Assembly (NCBI GenBank): GCA_023238725.1
Contig: CM041531.1
Coordinates: 17,878,643 to 17,942,642, forward strand
Length of the DNA stretch: 64,000 nucleotides
Source: Scortum barcoo
Taxonomy: Eukaryota > Chordata > Actinopteri > Centrarchiformes > Terapontidae
Direction of reading: 5' to 3'
Shown: one piece after another, positions 50,067-64,000 of the stretch
Layout: every line of letters starts with the position of its first letter
Position numbering within the stretch: position 1 is the stretch's first letter
Position numbers and translations under genes: made by a program
The notes under the pieces: model-generated
Seen by the model: only the letters and a program-made list of their open reading frames with translations
The model's database searches: none
Told to the model about the DNA's origin: nothing

Positions 50067-50076
50067 GTCACGTGAC
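50067..50076. promoter_or_regulatory. Palindromic E-box upstream of PEPD copy C
   Basis: The same GTCACGTGAC palindrome sits at the same distance from the ATG as in copy A. The proximal promoter was thus duplicated with the gene. Confidence 0.5.
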
Positions 50077-50104
50077 TTTTGTTCGGCTCAGCGGACGGTG
50101 CGAT

Positions 50105-50370
50105 GCTGCGTTCAGGTAAATAGGAAATACTAAAATCGACATTGAAGTCGCATTGAGAGGGTCCTATCATGTCATTTTTATAATGTTTTCTGTAGAATAC
50201 AAAGTGCTGCGGTCAATAGGAGAACAAATCTCTCAAACCAATTGAAAAAAAATTAAAACACGCACAATGACAGGCTCAAAAGAAGAAAGAGACTCTAAAT
50301 AATGCAACCCCTTAGGCTGATATTGAAAATTTCAGTGAACATCCTTCAACCCGTAAATGTCTCATCGTTC
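50105..50370. other. Diverged 5' flank homologous to 21260-21500
   Basis: The sequence upstream of copy C still aligns with that of copy A, but with many substitutions. The stretch just inside this point is nearly identical between the copies. Confidence 0.6.
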
Positions 50371-53300
50371 CATCTGCTGAAGACTTAAAGCTGCTGTGCT
50401 GCGTCCTTGTATTGAGAACACAAGTTTACAAATGTCTCTAAGTATTACACGCCAACATTGGAATGTAAACAGTATGTATAAAAGTGAAAAGAAAATCTAA
50501 AACTCAAAATAGCGCAAGTGAGATATAATACAATAACATATAATACTGTGGTACTGAGGTGTACAGTCATGATAAAATTAATAAATTGTAATTTAGACAG
50601 GTAAGAACAGGGTTTTTGACTAAAAGTGATATACATATTATGATGGTTAAACAGCTTGTAAATAAAATAAATGTAAATAGTGTACATAGATACAATGAAA
50701 CTAATGTCAAACAAATACAAATATATGATACAGACACACATGCATGTGTCATCCAACTCTCAGCTTCCTGTTTGTTTCATATTCAAACTACATCTGCAGT
50801 TATACATCAGATTTAAAAAAAAAAGAGAAATAGGATAATTAAGGCACCTGATTCATGAATATCAATTAGCTTACACTAAGAGAATTAGAGGCTATTTGAT
50901 CATCTACAGGCAACACACAATGTGTTCATACTTTCCCCTGCATATGTGGCGAGACATTATTATTTAATTATTTATTTTCCTTTTTTTTCCTGGTGCTTAG
51001 CCAGGGAATTTTTCAAACACAGTGGCTTGCTTTATGATTGTGGTGTGTACCCCAAGTTTCATTATTTACAAGTTGAACGTATGAATAAATATATAATGGG
51101 ACTAAATAGGTAATTAGTCATTTTTAATGTACCCGGGGATAAGAAAGCTCATCAAACACATAATGCAGCCTTCAAATCAGCTGCGTAACATGGGGCAACA
51201 TAACTCTATTTATTTTTCCCAGACAGCAGCGACTGTTCTGAATAAATTTGGTGGTTTGAAAACTCCAAGTAAACACAGTAGGGCAGAGAAAGTCTGTTAC
51301 TACACAGGAGCACTTGTCCACATTGACACATTAATATTCTTAAAAGACAGTGACACCTTCAGAGCCACACATAAAATATTTGGAAAGGTACAGTATACTG
51401 TCTCTTTGGATTTGACTCTGCAATGGTGCTTTTACAGTAAAAACAGTAGGGGGAGATGCAACTCTCCTTTCTCACAATGCAGGCAGAGTTTGAGAAATAA
51501 TTAATTATTTTGAGTGACTGCAGATACATGATGCAGGTAACGAAACAATGTGTCATAAAAGACAGCATCCAGGCATAGACGACAGGCTGTCGAGAGGGTT
51601 GACACACTAACAATGAAACATGAGCAGCTTTCACTGTAATGATAGGTAAATGTATATGAAAAAAAAGATCTAGTTTTCTGCAGGAATATTGTTTCTAATA
51701 GCATCATTATCATTTCCACAGGAGGTAGATGGAAGTTATTGTCAGTGTTTATTTTAAGCTTAAAGGTGATGGATGGGCAATTTTCCAAAAACTGGACTGG
51801 AAGCTACTGAAGTAGTCAGATAGAATAACATTATTTGCAAATGACATTTGTTCATGTCTAGACTCTTAAAGTGTGCACTTAATTGGACTTAATATTTTGA
51901 TGAAAACTGAACACTGAGGACTTATTTAGATGCCCAGATAGTATTAATAACACTCCTAACCTTTCCATCACCCCTTTTGCCAGTGTGGTTTCAGTGAAAT
52001 GAGGTCATTGCTCTCAGAGGCACATTTACCCAGTGGTCATTATATTCATGTGCATACATTGGCCACTTTTGAAAAGGCCAAAGCATAATCCAATTATAGT
52101 CATCCTTGTTTTTCTTGCAAAATACAGTGACTATACATAAAAGTTATTTTAGTTCATGGACAAACCAATGGCTTGGTTCAGTCAATCTAGACAGGAATAT
52201 ATTCACATGTTAGAGTCTCATAATTTAGTTGTTCCCCCCAAGTGGCCCGCTGGCATGGAGGAAGTGTTTCTGCTGGAAGTACAAAGGGAAACTCTGGGAC
52301 ACCAGGCGTCAAGCCACCACTGTCACTGTAGACTGAGTGCCAATTCCCCTGCATCCTAAATTTTATCTCTGGTGCCAGCTGTAACTTGTGCTGATACAGT
52401 TGAACTGCTGGGCTTTCAACTCTTGACTTTACTCCTTGTGGGTGTTGGACGTTTGCAATGGTAGGAGGAGCATCTTCAAAGACACCAGGACTTTCAGGAC
52501 AAAAAGGTCCAAAGTAAATACGTATGTAGGACAGAAAGGAAGAAGTGTGGCTGGGGAAACACACTAGTGAAACAATTTTGTTAAAAGATATTAAAAAGAG
52601 TGTTTTGTATAGATGTATTATTCCTTATGAAACAATTCCCAAGATCATTTATAAAAAAACCCTAAAACATTATACTTACAAAAAAGTAGTGCATTCAGCA
52701 TTTAATCCAAAGAGTAATGGGTGCAAGTTCCTGTGTTTTCCGTGAGGAGGGAAAGTATTCCTAATATGTCTTTGTTGCCCACAGGAAAGAGAGTATTATG
52801 GGCACACAGTAGTGGAAAGAGAAGCAGTTTTCACCACTTGTGTGAAGACTGAGACCAAAGCAGTATATTTTGCTGAATTTTGGCAAACTATGACCATCAG
52901 CATACTAATGGAAAACAACCATGTGAATTATAACGCAGGAGTGATTTCACAAGGTCCCGTGAACATTTTAATACTTTTGATCCATTCCAATGCCTTGTGA
53001 CTTCCTGAATTCATTATAATCACTATGAATCCAAGCTACAGACTAGTTTCCCAGTCAATGGGAGGTTGAGAGTTTCATTCTCAAAAGACAGACATACACT
53101 TTAAATTTCCTCCAGAAACTTATTCAGCCCTTCTCCTACAAAAATGCCTCAGTCAATTAGGCAGATAGTGGAGTGTGGCAAGAAGCACTATTGACTCAGA
53201 TTATTTACTCTCTTCAGATGACCAGAAGAGGGTATAATTAAAACACAAGAAGCTGCCCCAAGACAGATGGATTATGCTGAGTAGGTGCATACTGTAATGA

Positions 53301-54769
53301 CTTCTGGTGAATGTGTCTCAAATACACATGTCCGTAAAAAAAGTATGGCATCAAAGCACCATATAAGCACAAGAAGTATTATTCAAATATATGAGTCCTT
53401 TAAAATGAAAATTGTTAACATCTTACTAGCAATACCATTATTATGCAAAAGGTAATAAATTTCATTCATTCATAAATGTGGTCATTCTCTCATGCTCTCA
53501 GTTTTAGTTAGTACATGGCCCTTGACCAATTTTGAAATATGAATTGCAATGCAGGAGGCTCTTTTTCTCAAGTGTAAAGCTTTACTTGTACCAGAGAGCT
53601 CAGGTGTGAAGGAAAGCAAGAATAGGAATGTGAATGAGGGGAGTGTTGAAACAGAAACAGAAACAAAAATCTACTTGAAATTTAAAATAGCTTGTGGGCA
53701 CAACTATACCACTCTGCAAATTATGAGATTTCTTTCAGCCTGTAAAATATAAACTCCTAGCAGGAGAAAAAAGACAGTTTGAGACTCTGTGAAATTTGGT
53801 CTAAGGTGAGAAACAAGACACACTTTAAATTTGGTGTTTGTGATGACAGCAGTCAAAGATCAGAGAAAATGCTAATCACCTCATAGTCTTATACATCTTC
53901 ATAATCTGAAGCACTTTCTTCCATCCTTTCCCCTCCTTTGCTGGTCTGCAGCTTTAGATCTCAAAAAGTGTTCTCTAATCATCACACAAGCTGGCACATC
54001 AGAGACCTCTGCTGTTCTGACCACTCCAAATTAGCATCAGTACATCTTCTACAAGATCTAAATGAATGAGTGATGTGAACTTTCCCTTTGCCTTGCATGT
54101 ATGGTCCTATGTGCAAGCATGTCCTTCCACCGCTTTAAGACAAAAAGCTATATTTATTTCATTTGTCAGTTGTTCAGATTGTAATCTACAAACTGCCTAT
54201 AACAAAGCAGGGGAAGATATGAATGTGCATTTACAACACAAGGCACAGCGGGTTGTAGGTCAGGGCTAATTATTAAGATTAATTACTCTGATAAGCCTTT
54301 TCATACAAAGCTATCAGTTTCAATGTTCACTGATTTCAGAACAAAAAATGGCCCCACACAGTGAGAACAAGAGCACTGCTGATTTGAATGTAATGCATAG
54401 AACTCTACCTGCATGAAAACACAGAGTTAACAGAACAATGAAAATTGTAGCTAAGGTTCCCTCAGTGGGGGGTCTGTTTGAGATAAAGTTACGCTGATTA
54501 GTAGCTCCTGAAGCAGATGAGTAGTAGGCTAATTACTACAACACCCTTCTCTCCAGTAAGAAATAAAACCAAACTTGTTTTGACAAACTCAGACATATAA
54601 GAACAGCACAAGAAAAATTCTTCCTCACAGAGAAAATGTGGAGCTCAGTAGTAGTACCGACTGTCTTGCTCTTACTATTAATGTTCTGTATTTCTCTCTG
54701 TGGACCACACGGTCCCTTTAGTTTATTATGAGTGCTCTCTTGGTCTCAGTGGTATAGTTTCTTTGTCTC

Positions 54770-54850
54770 ATTAAATGTGGTGTCCCACAGGGTTCAGTCC
54801 TTTGACCACTTTAGTTTCATGTGGATACACTGTACTCTTCTCTTGATGAG
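54770..54850 (+). mobile_element. Possible tiny LINE RT scrap
   Basis: The plus strand shows CGVPQGSVL followed by a stop and PL, the RT motif before the catalytic box. Nothing else of the element is visible around it, so this is a weak call. Confidence 0.35.
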
Positions 54851-57013
54851 AAAATATGGCTAAATGTGGTCATATGATAACAGTCAATCTTTTTCCTACA
54901 TTTTTGATGTAGTTGACCAAAGTTTATTGGATTGGATGATTTATTGATGAGCCAAATTGGCTTTGATTTCAGTCCAAACAATGGTTTGACATGAAGGGTT
55001 TTGTACTCCAACTCAACTCTTAACAGCATCTGTGGAACACTGGGTTGCGTTTTCTAAACTAATGGATAATATGTGTGGGATGGTAAAAATTATTTGTGGT
55101 CTCATGTGTGACAGCCCAAATCAATTTTGCTTTGGCAGGTGGTATTGATCTATTGAGGTCACATGTACACTGCCCCAAGGTCAGTGTACTTTACTCTTAC
55201 CTCCAAAGACTATTCACTCATATACTCTACAATTGACAGATTGCATGACAAAACCCTTTAAAAATCTTCTGATTGATTTCCTTGCATTTTTTTTCATTAT
55301 AAAATGGTTTTATATGTTTCTACAACACATAAAAGGCATATAGGCTATTAAGACATTTGTAATCATGTATAACTATCCATGAAATGACCTTGGGGGACTG
55401 ACAGCTGGTATACATGCACAAAGACAAAACACCACCTTGCCAACACTGACTCACACATCACGTTTACTGAAATATAAATAGCAATACTTACCAAGTCTTA
55501 TTTTTGGCAAAAGAAAAAACAGTGGGCTGTCATCTTTACTTGACTATAAGACTTCTATCCTTCAATGTGTGACACTCCCTACGTTTGCATTCCCACGAGT
55601 GCAATGCTGGTGGCACAAGTATGATGTGCCAATTCCTTTCCATCTGCTGAGATGCCAGAGCAAGAGATGAATGGTCCAGTATAGCTGGCTCTGCTTGTTT
55701 CCATCTTGTTAATATGCCTCTGAGAGGCCTGCTGTAGTCAAGAGACTCACTAGAGGCTGATCTCTTGAGAGCTGAACAAGATAAACATGACTATAGGAGG
55801 CAGAGGAGACCTTCAGAGCAGTGTAAATAACCTTGTACGGCATAGAGGACAAGTTGTTGTGCTCTGCTCTTTCTGCACAGAGGGAACTAGTTTGGCGCTG
55901 CATTAAGCTGCAAGTCAACAAGGAGTCTAATATGAGCCAGTCAAGTTATCATGGTTTGCAACTTAAGGATGCATCAAAGAGCAACACTTAATGAGTTCTG
56001 TCCTCTCTCTGGCCCTCTGACCAAAAGTTTAATTTTCATTGCTGTTTGAGCCCTGGTATGGTTACTTTGGCCACTTTATGCTGGACAGATAGCTTATAAT
56101 TTGGTTTGTGTAAAGTTTTGAGTACGGACAGCTGCCCATAATTCCCTCTGAACCGGCATGTGTAGTTTATTGGACCAAGATAATGAGATGAAAGCAGCTG
56201 AAAGTTGCATAAAGGTGATTACTGAATTTGTGCTTCTCAGTTGGATGAACAGTCAGCAGCCTCATATTAGTAGGGGTCACTTTGCTCAGTGTTAATAAAA
56301 AAAAATGCTGCTCAGTACAACTTTAAATCAAACTGATTTAGCTATGTAAGCCACAGAATGTACAGTATATTTTGTGTTGGGAAATTAATTGCAATAGGAA
56401 GCAGGTTTCACACCTGAGAGGTGGCCAGTACCAAAGCCTTGTATAGCCAAATTGGACTGATCTTTTTCCGCTCTGATGCCTGTGCTGTGTTACAGCCTGT
56501 TCAAAGAGTTTAATATAGTTAAATCACTGGGTTTTAACATAATCTCTTACATCCTGTTTTATAAAGCTGTGTTCTGTGGCAACTCTTAGCCTTCACATCA
56601 GTATTACACCACTCTTAACTGAAGCAGTGTGACTAATGTCCTCATTTTTCTAACCCAAACACCAAATTGTTTTTAATAAATGGACCGAACTGAGAATGTA
56701 ACACTCTTGTTGCCTTTGTTTTCAACAATCACTTAAACAACCCTTCGTCATCACTGCTTTCACTCACAAAACTGTGTCTGATTCTTCTTTCTCGAAATAA
56801 AAAGTATCTGATTTTTCTTTTACCTCTCTTGTAAAGTGTGTTCAAACATTTATTAAGGAAATTAGCATGATAACTAACAGAGATGATTAAACATGGTAAA
56901 CTGGATCCAGTTCATATATTATATATTCTTGTTCAATGTAAAGTGACAGAATACAAAAGTTCTACTACACTGGTTAAAAAGTTTAGGCTTAAAGTAGTGG
57001 GTAACTTAATTCA

Positions 57014-57034
57014 AGTAGTAGTAGTAGTAGTAGT
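57014..57034. repeat. AGT trinucleotide microsatellite
   Basis: Seven consecutive AGT units in otherwise unremarkable sequence. Confidence 0.9.
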
Positions 57035-60000
57035 AATGGTTAAGAAGGGCTAATTCACTAGTTGTAGAATGAGATAAAAAATCATCTAGGTTTTTTTCTT
57101 ATTGAATTACCCTTTAAGCTAGACCTCTTTCTCTATTTCCCCTTGGTTGGTGTCCTCTTGTAAACAGTACCTTATATCATGTTAGAACCAGCATACACTT
57201 CATGACAGTCTCTCAATGAAAATGACTGGCAGCAGCATGCACATTTACCAACCAAGTGTTCACGTCCATGTTAAATGGTTCTGCACCTCACGATTTCCAC
57301 CCGCTGCAATGTTCAGTACCAGTGAAGGGAGCTGTATGCCATAAGCCTGGAGATTGCATTGGTGGGTGGGCGTGTAGTGCATAGACCTTCAATTAGCATC
57401 TTATTGCTTCACCTTTTCCTAATCCTAATCATAGCTGACATGCATAAGAAACCAAAGACACACTGGCAAAATGTTGGCATGGACATGAGCATAATATGGG
57501 ACCTTGCAGAACTGTTCAATATCAGCTCAGTTTTTTTTTTTTTCAAAGATCTGTCTTTTTTGTGTTATATGAACTGGTTTATATACTTCACATTCAGTCT
57601 TCCGATGATGGCCACAAGGACTTCTCTCTCTAGTTTCAATGATGAACCTGAGCGTTGAGCACTTCAACAACGTGAGCAGATTTTGACTCGTAACTGATAC
57701 AGCAGGTTTGTAGACTTAAACTGAACCACTACTTCAGTTGAGATTTCTACTTTTCATGCCAACAGCGACATGTACTGCAAGTCGTATAATTTCAAACACC
57801 TGAAACTATCTGTGCTATCAGTGATAATGTGGAGATGGGTATGAGAAAGCAGCCGGCAGATATAAGTAACTTCAATGTGTTATTCAAGAATTTACTGCTC
57901 CTATCCACTAGTTACTCTTAATAAATCAGTAAGTGGAAACCTACTGCACCTGAATACAGCATCTTATATTTGTGAGCACTGTCAAAATGGCAGAGAGACA
58001 ATATGGGGACACAAACGGTAGTCCTTTGGGAAAATTGCATAGTTCCAGTGAGAAGCTTTTAGTTCAGTAGCAGAGTTATTCGAGCTGAATGTAAAATAGT
58101 GGGAACTGAAAGCGTAATGCATTATGAGACATTTGTTGCTGCTTGAGAGAGGAATGAAGGAAAATGCCCATATTCTTTATATCCTCTGCATCTAAATTCA
58201 GACCAGAGGGTCTTCAAGGTAAATTCCAGCCTTGACCTTCACACATGTAAACACTGTGTCAGTACAAAAATAATTGGCTCAAACAGCAAAACAATTTCCC
58301 TGCAGGTTGCAAAAATTGGCATACATTATACCATTCTGTAAATGACTCAAGGAAGGCAATGGCTGTAATTGCACTCAGTAGCACCCAGATGCCAATGCGG
58401 TAAGTGAGGAGAATACAGTAATAAGCAAGACGTATGTGTGTGTTTCTGTGTGCACGTGTGTGTAATAAAACCTCTTTGGTGCTGTTTAGTTTTTCAAATG
58501 TACTTTAAAAAACAAGAGGAATAGAAGTATGACAGATGGTGGGGAAAAGAGATCAGGTTAGTGTGGGCAGAGCCAAATCCAGATCAAAGGCTGCTCTCTC
58601 AGCAGGTTAAGCAACAGTCACATCTATAACCCAGGACAGCTGTTTATGATTGAAGAGGATTAGGGACAGCATACATATTTCATCAGGATTTATCCTCGTC
58701 AAATTCTAAAACTGGATTGCGCTAAAGCCTCTCACTTTAGCCGCAAAATAATTTCAATTATTATGCAACTTCTTGCCAGTGGAGGTCAGCTGTGCCAGTG
58801 TACAGGCATTTGGCAGATCAGTCATTATTACCCTCAGATGTCCTTCAGGTTTAACAGTGCAGGAATAGAAAGAATGGAAACCATCTGTTTTCATTTCAAA
58901 ATGACACAAATGCCTCTCTTAGACATACAGTCAATCATAATCAACATACAAGGACTTAAAGGGGAGCTGTAGAAAAACTGTGACCCTGAGTCTACCATGG
59001 ACTACACTGTAAAGACCCTTTCATTGTACACAGCTGTCTGAGTTTTATGTGAGAGGAATTTCATTAGTCTGAGAGAGACAACCAAAGAAAGGTTGGTGCA
59101 GTGTTTATCATGCAATAACATTATACACACACTGAATGATGGTGGATAATTTCACCCAGAATGAAGATTTACACTTGACCACAAGTGTTAATCAAATCAA
59201 AATTAGCCAGTATAGAAAAAAAAAGGAAAATAGACCAAAAAACTGTCATAATTAAATGACACATACGTCATGGAGGAAAAAAAAGCAACATCACAAACTA
59301 AAAATATAAGAAAATTGCATTTAAAAAATCAGTCAGAATACTGAAATGAATTTGATAGATTTTTTTCATTCCCGCTCCCTTTTCCACTCCTTCTCATATG
59401 CAATATTCATATTTGTTCTGCCAGTTCCATGCAAATGCAGAGATGGGGCCATGTATGCCACGGATAAAAGCAGTGGGCCAGAAATGGGTGTGGTACAGAG
59501 GCACAGAGTGTACAGAGTGTTTCCGTCCACTCCTGCTTTACTCTTTTTTACTTTTCAGTCAATACAGTGGAGCAGTTCTCTGACTGGCTGTCCTTTGCTG
59601 TGCTTTGAAACTGAACTTAATGTACAAGTAACACAGTTTAAACATCCTTATTTAGATTAACTTTAACAGCATAACATGCAGCTGTTATACAATAAAAACA
59701 CTGTACCAACACCACGTCATCTTTCAGGGTTCATGAAATACCAACATCATAACAATGTCTCTTATATGTGTCTGTGTACTAAAAGCTGTCATATGAATAT
59801 GCTAAAACCTAAGAGTGATCAAATCAACTGCAGCCCCTGTGTTGGTTTCATCAAGCTGTTCTGTCTGAAAGAGCAACATGGGCGCACAGCCTCAAATTCT
59901 TGAGCAGCACATAAGCACACACATACACAGAAAGTCTCTCTCTTTTGTTGTCTAAGTCTCCCTCCTCTTTCCTCTTTCTCTCCTTGTGAATTTAGAAATT

Positions 60001-61409
60001 AAGAAACTGGAGGCCGGCGAGGACTTTAATCTGCGCTTCTCCTTGCTCTACATATTACATACGTGAATGTGCAAGCAGTCTGACCCCCAGTTTTGTGGTC
60101 ATGGACCAAAACAAGGGAGAGAGCATAACATTAAAAGATACAGTGTTTGTTAATGTAATGTTCTTAGTGGTTTGGTTGTGATTTGAAAAGCTGTGAGAGT
60201 GTATGAGTTCGGATAACTTGATGTATACAGCAGAGGAAAATAGACTAATTTAAAGGAATAAATCTATGTAGTGCAAAAGGTGTCAAAACAGAAATCGAAA
60301 CTGAAAAACCAAAGAGGATAACTGTCCTTGCTGCTTTGTTGATTAGGTGGGATGTAATATGCAGGTGAGAGATGGCTTGGAGGGGAAAATGCTGCAAATC
60401 AATTATGATGGTTGATGGTTTTGCATTGTTTTTCTATTTGGAATATACTGTTAAAGTATTACAGTCTAGTAATCAGTCACTCTAGTTTGTAAATGTGTTT
60501 GCCACTCAGATACCTTTACTTCTGTAGTATTTTAAATATCAGCATGAAAAGTACCCCAAATATAAAATATGTAGTTTCTTATATCATGGCAGATAGTCCT
60601 AAGTCATAAATACTCATTAGGTGAAGATAGTGAGAGTTGGGGGAGACTGGCAGATTAATGAGAATAAAGGAGGCTGTGTGTGTGCCATTGTAATGAATTG
60701 ATAATATGCTTAACCCTGCAGAACAAGCTCAACTGATAGAAACTGTGGAACATAAATGTTATTTATGCTTTGGAGGGGAATAGAGGTTAGAAGTTAATTG
60801 CGGATATATCAGGCTTTGTATTCACATAGCGATGCCCCCTGTCCTCGGCGGTGTGCTGTGACAACTGGTTATTCATTTAGCTGTGACACTCTATCACTAC
60901 AAAATAATTGCATCTCTTGCCAGAGAAAATATGAGTATAAAATATTAATATAATTTAGCTAGATAATACATGCCAACATGTTTTTTTTTTAAAATCACGA
61001 TGAGGTGTCCAAATAGAAAGAGGCTTTCAGTTGTGCAATCTGGAGTCAAACCTAGAATTTTGGCGTTATAGATAGTAAATGTGCTTAGTAACAGTATGTG
61101 CAGGACATGTTGCTTTGTGCATGTAACAATAAGCACTGTTTTAGCAGTACTTCTACTGGTGGGTGAGTATATTCTTATCCAGAATGACCATGAAACAGTA
61201 TAAAAACTTTGTTTGTGTATAAAAAAGTTTATATCTTCAGCACCCAGACCAGTCATAAAAAACATAAATTAAGTGCTGCTCATGAATGCATCTTGCATCA
61301 TGCATCTACTTTATGAGGGTCAGCAGTATTGGCGATTTAATTTAACCAAAGATGAAAACAGCGAAGAACTAAGAACTGAAGGAGGTGTGAGTGATCCTCA
61401 AAAGTCTTG

Positions 61410-61410
61410 A

Positions 61411-61461
<51 letters not shown>

Positions 61462-61465
61462 CTAT

Positions 61466-61542
<77 letters not shown>
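61410..61542. repeat. Long AT dinucleotide microsatellite
   Basis: About 130 bases of AT repeats, interrupted near 61462-61470 by CTATATTGA. The apparent open frame here is an artefact of the repeat. Confidence 0.97.
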
Positions 61543-61546
<4 letters not shown>

Positions 61547-62469
61547 CTTGCTTTACTTTAAGTTAACAGAAGAAAAAGAAAGCAAACTAAGAAAGTCTAC
61601 CTCAACTTTTCATTCTTTGAACTTAATCATGTTGGATATAATGTAATTCCATATTTGAAGATGTGTAATCTTTTTTCTATGGACTCTCTGCCTTCAGAGT
61701 TCTTAAAAATCCCAAGTGGCCTTCCTTTGGTGACAGGGACGATCTGGGGGACCAGTGGGAAAGATAATGACTGTGTTGCTGAAACATTTTTGAACACCGT
61801 GAAATAGAGAAGAAATCTTCTGTCATGCTTTTTTTTTGTTCCTCGTTTGAGATTAGGAGGCACATTTGTAATCAGATCTAGAGATTTACAATTTGAAAAA
61901 AAAAATAGACTGATCTCTTAAATCCTTCTCCCAATAGCTTCAAAGTCAGGGCATCTACAACTGAACAGTATATAACCTATAGAAAGCTTTTATGTAACAG
62001 TATAAAATGGGAATTATAAAACAGCTAAATGCAATTTGAGGGCGTCTCAAAGTGAAAAATAAAGTATTTTATTAGTGGGGTGAAGTCAGAGAAATATACT
62101 GTAGTTAATATGAAATGAATGTGTGGGTGGAAATCCCTCAGCAATGCAGCTGAGGACATTATCTACTTTATTAATCCTCACAGACTAGCACACAACACCA
62201 TGTACTGCATGATTAACATTGGACTTGCCCAATACTTACCTACTTTACAAGCAAACAGTAATAGGGTATAGCCTTACAACTGTCATTAATATTCAATCAT
62301 ACATTGCAAATGTCATTTAACGTTTCCTGAGGAGCTACAGTGTTTTTTTTTGGTTTTGTTTTTTTTTTTTGTCATTTGCAGCAGTCAAAGAGAGTTGAAA
62401 ATGACTTTGAAACACATCCTCCTCCTCTAAGCCTTTTTGGCTGATCACAAAGCTTCTCCAGAGTCTGTC

Positions 62470-62930
62470 TCTGGAAGGCAGCGCACTCTACAGTAGATGA
62501 TAGGGAGTGATCCTGGTAGTCACTGCCTGGGAATCAGCAGGGGGGAGGAAATTCACGCAGCCTATCTTATCTTGCCTCCCACTCGCATCATTACTGGGCT
62601 CTATTGCTGATGATACTCATTGCCCAGTAGCGCAATGCCACACTGATCAACCATTTGCATGCCCTTGCTGGCTGCAAACCTATATAGTAAGTGCCCTGGC
62701 ATGCCACAAATCAAAAGAAAGCCATGACTTGTTATCTCGTTGCAGCTTTTCCCCGGCCTTTGCTGATGAGCCATATCTCCAGCTTTGAAGTCAGGGCCAC
62801 TGGCAATGTCTCAAGCGCTGCTGCCATCAAGTGAGCGCCTCTTCATTAAATCCTTGAGCTGCTTCTAATTACGGGCTATATCAGGAGGCCCTCGGTCCTG
62901 GGCACTGGGGCAGAGAACAATGTGCATGAC
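62470..62930. promoter_or_regulatory. Candidate conserved non-coding element
   Basis: This block is less AT-rich than its surroundings, lacks simple repeats, and holds several homeodomain-like cores (CTAATTAC, CATTAAAT) and ATTTGCAT at 62652, an octamer-like motif. It has no long supported coding frame. The call is by texture alone. Confidence 0.3.
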
Positions 62931-64000
62931 ACAAATGCCAAAAATCACTGGGGAGGCTGGGGACACAAGCAGCTGCAGACAAGGCAAACCGTCTGTATTT
63001 CACTGCTACTCTGTTTCAAGACTGAACTTTAAAACTGCAGTGTCACAGGAGTCGTTTGCACAAGTTCTTCCCGCAGATATCAGTCGGCGGAGCAGCTTCG
63101 GGAAATAGAAATAAAAATGGATGATGTGATATTCAGGTGAACTTATATGCATACTTTAATTGACACAGCACAGCGCTTCTTTTTGTCGGGTGATGTTTCC
63201 AAGTCTGTCTGTGCTGATGCTTCCCTGCAACTTAGCAGATCTGCGGCAAAGGATTGTGGGGTGGATTTCATCTGCGGCTTTCATCCTGCAACTCTCAGTT
63301 CCCTTGTCACCTACACTCCTAGCTGCTCTATTTATAACTTGTAACCATAACAACTGGTCTTTTCTCTTTGCTAAAAGAAAATAATTCCTGTCACTAGGTG
63401 TCTTTGTGCTTCAGATAAAAAGAATGTTATAGTACACCAAAACTTGTGTTGTCAAAGCCAGCGTAACCCTTGCAACATGTTAATGGTGATAACTTCAGCT
63501 ATTAGCAGAGCTTTACATTAATATCTTATAGAGCGGGCATGCTAGTGAAATCATTGCCCTTTGAATCCTGAGAACAAATCTGGAACACTTTGTTCCTGCA
63601 TGATGAATAAATTGTCAGTGCTGAAGGGTGACTGTCAGAGATGAATGAGACTTTGAAGAAGAGCATAGGCATTATTTTCTGAAAAGTTTCATCTACTTTG
63701 CATCAGTTTATAAGACGGAGAGGAACTGGCAGATAGTTTCCAACTCAGATCTGACTTTTTTTTTCTTTTGTCAAAGGTTTTGATGGAAAGGGAAAGGAAA
63801 ACAAGTCTGATGCATGTGTGAGAGTTTGATTAACAAACACCTTGTGGTTTATGGGTGAATAAATTTTAACACAACACAAGCAGCTCAGTCGCATATAAGC
63901 AAAGACACACCCACACACAAAACACTCCTGCCGTCATGCAGGTTATGTTGAACAGAGTCTGAAATCACTCTTAGCTACAACGTTTGCAGCTGGAGAGTAG
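62931..64000. other. Right end, nothing recognised
   Basis: AT-rich sequence without supported coding frames, RNA genes or transposon motifs. Confidence 0.4.

Larger units (their letters stand above)
50371..61400. other. About 11 kb without recognisable genes
   Basis: The open frames here (for example 51127-51504 and 52187-52564) have no family motifs, start-stop context or splice pattern that I can support. Apart from the possible LINE scrap and small microsatellites I see nothing. In other vertebrates CHST8 lies upstream of PEPD; no exon of it is seen here. Confidence 0.5.

Noticed and set aside
51127..51504. 125-residue plus-strand open frame
   Set aside because: The composition looks random and no motif or homolog is recognised.
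52187..52564. 125-residue minus-strand open frame
   Set aside because: It has no recognisable domain, no splice-site or promoter context and no repeat similarity. The length is not exceptional by chance.
59346..59660. 104-residue open frame near the right side
   Set aside because: No domain, signal or splice evidence. The overlapping frame at 59398-59583 is equally open, which suggests chance.
61407..61646. Open frame rich in Ile-Tyr
   Set aside because: It is a translation of the AT microsatellite.
1..64000. CRISPR array, prophage or bacterial operon
   Set aside because: There are no regularly spaced repeats, no bacterial gene architecture and no ribosome-binding sites. The GT-AG intron structure shows an animal genome.

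Overview
The window is nuclear DNA of a vertebrate, very probably a teleost fish. It is AT-rich and its genes are split into small exons with GT-AG introns. The only recognisable host gene is PEPD (Xaa-Pro dipeptidase, prolidase). The interspersed elements are of fish type: an L2-clade LINE, Rex3/RTE-like LINEs, BEL/Pao and Ty3/gypsy fragments, and a tRNA-like short element. There are no prokaryotic features and no CRISPR array.

Four copies of PEPD, all on the minus strand, form a tandem array over the left 50 kb. From left to right: copy 0 (834-1411; broken exons 3 and 2, running off the left edge), copy A (7605-21183; all 15 exons), copy B (24668-28798; a heavily eroded relic) and copy C (36480-50028; all 15 exon positions, but clearly a pseudogene). 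Copies 0 and B correspond to each other, as do A and C, at an offset of about 28-29 kb. The array therefore looks like a two-copy unit that was itself duplicated.

Copy A is the best gene candidate. Fourteen exons are open with good splice sites, and all five metal-ligand positions of the M24 family are kept. Exon 7 is out of frame, by what looks like a 2-base GT slippage. Exon 7 would be frame-neutral if skipped. Copy C has lesions in exons 2, 5, 7, 10, 11, 12, 13 and 14.

Transposons date the events. A Rex3/RTE-like LINE sits in intron 9 of both A and C, so it predates their duplication. The L2 at about 28984-33135 is present in the B unit but absent at the matching place in unit 0. A short tRNA-like element in intron 6 of A is absent from C. 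BEL/Pao pol pieces lie between copies 0 and A, and gag-protease pieces between B and C. The A-B spacer holds a gypsy integrase scrap and an RT scrap.

From about 50.1 kb to the end I see no protein-coding exon. There is weak homology to the A upstream flank (50105-50370), a possible LINE scrap, microsatellites including a long AT tract (61410-61542), and a GC-richer block at 62470-62930 that could be a conserved non-coding element.

All homology calls are by eye from translations and direct sequence comparison. No alignment or database search was run.
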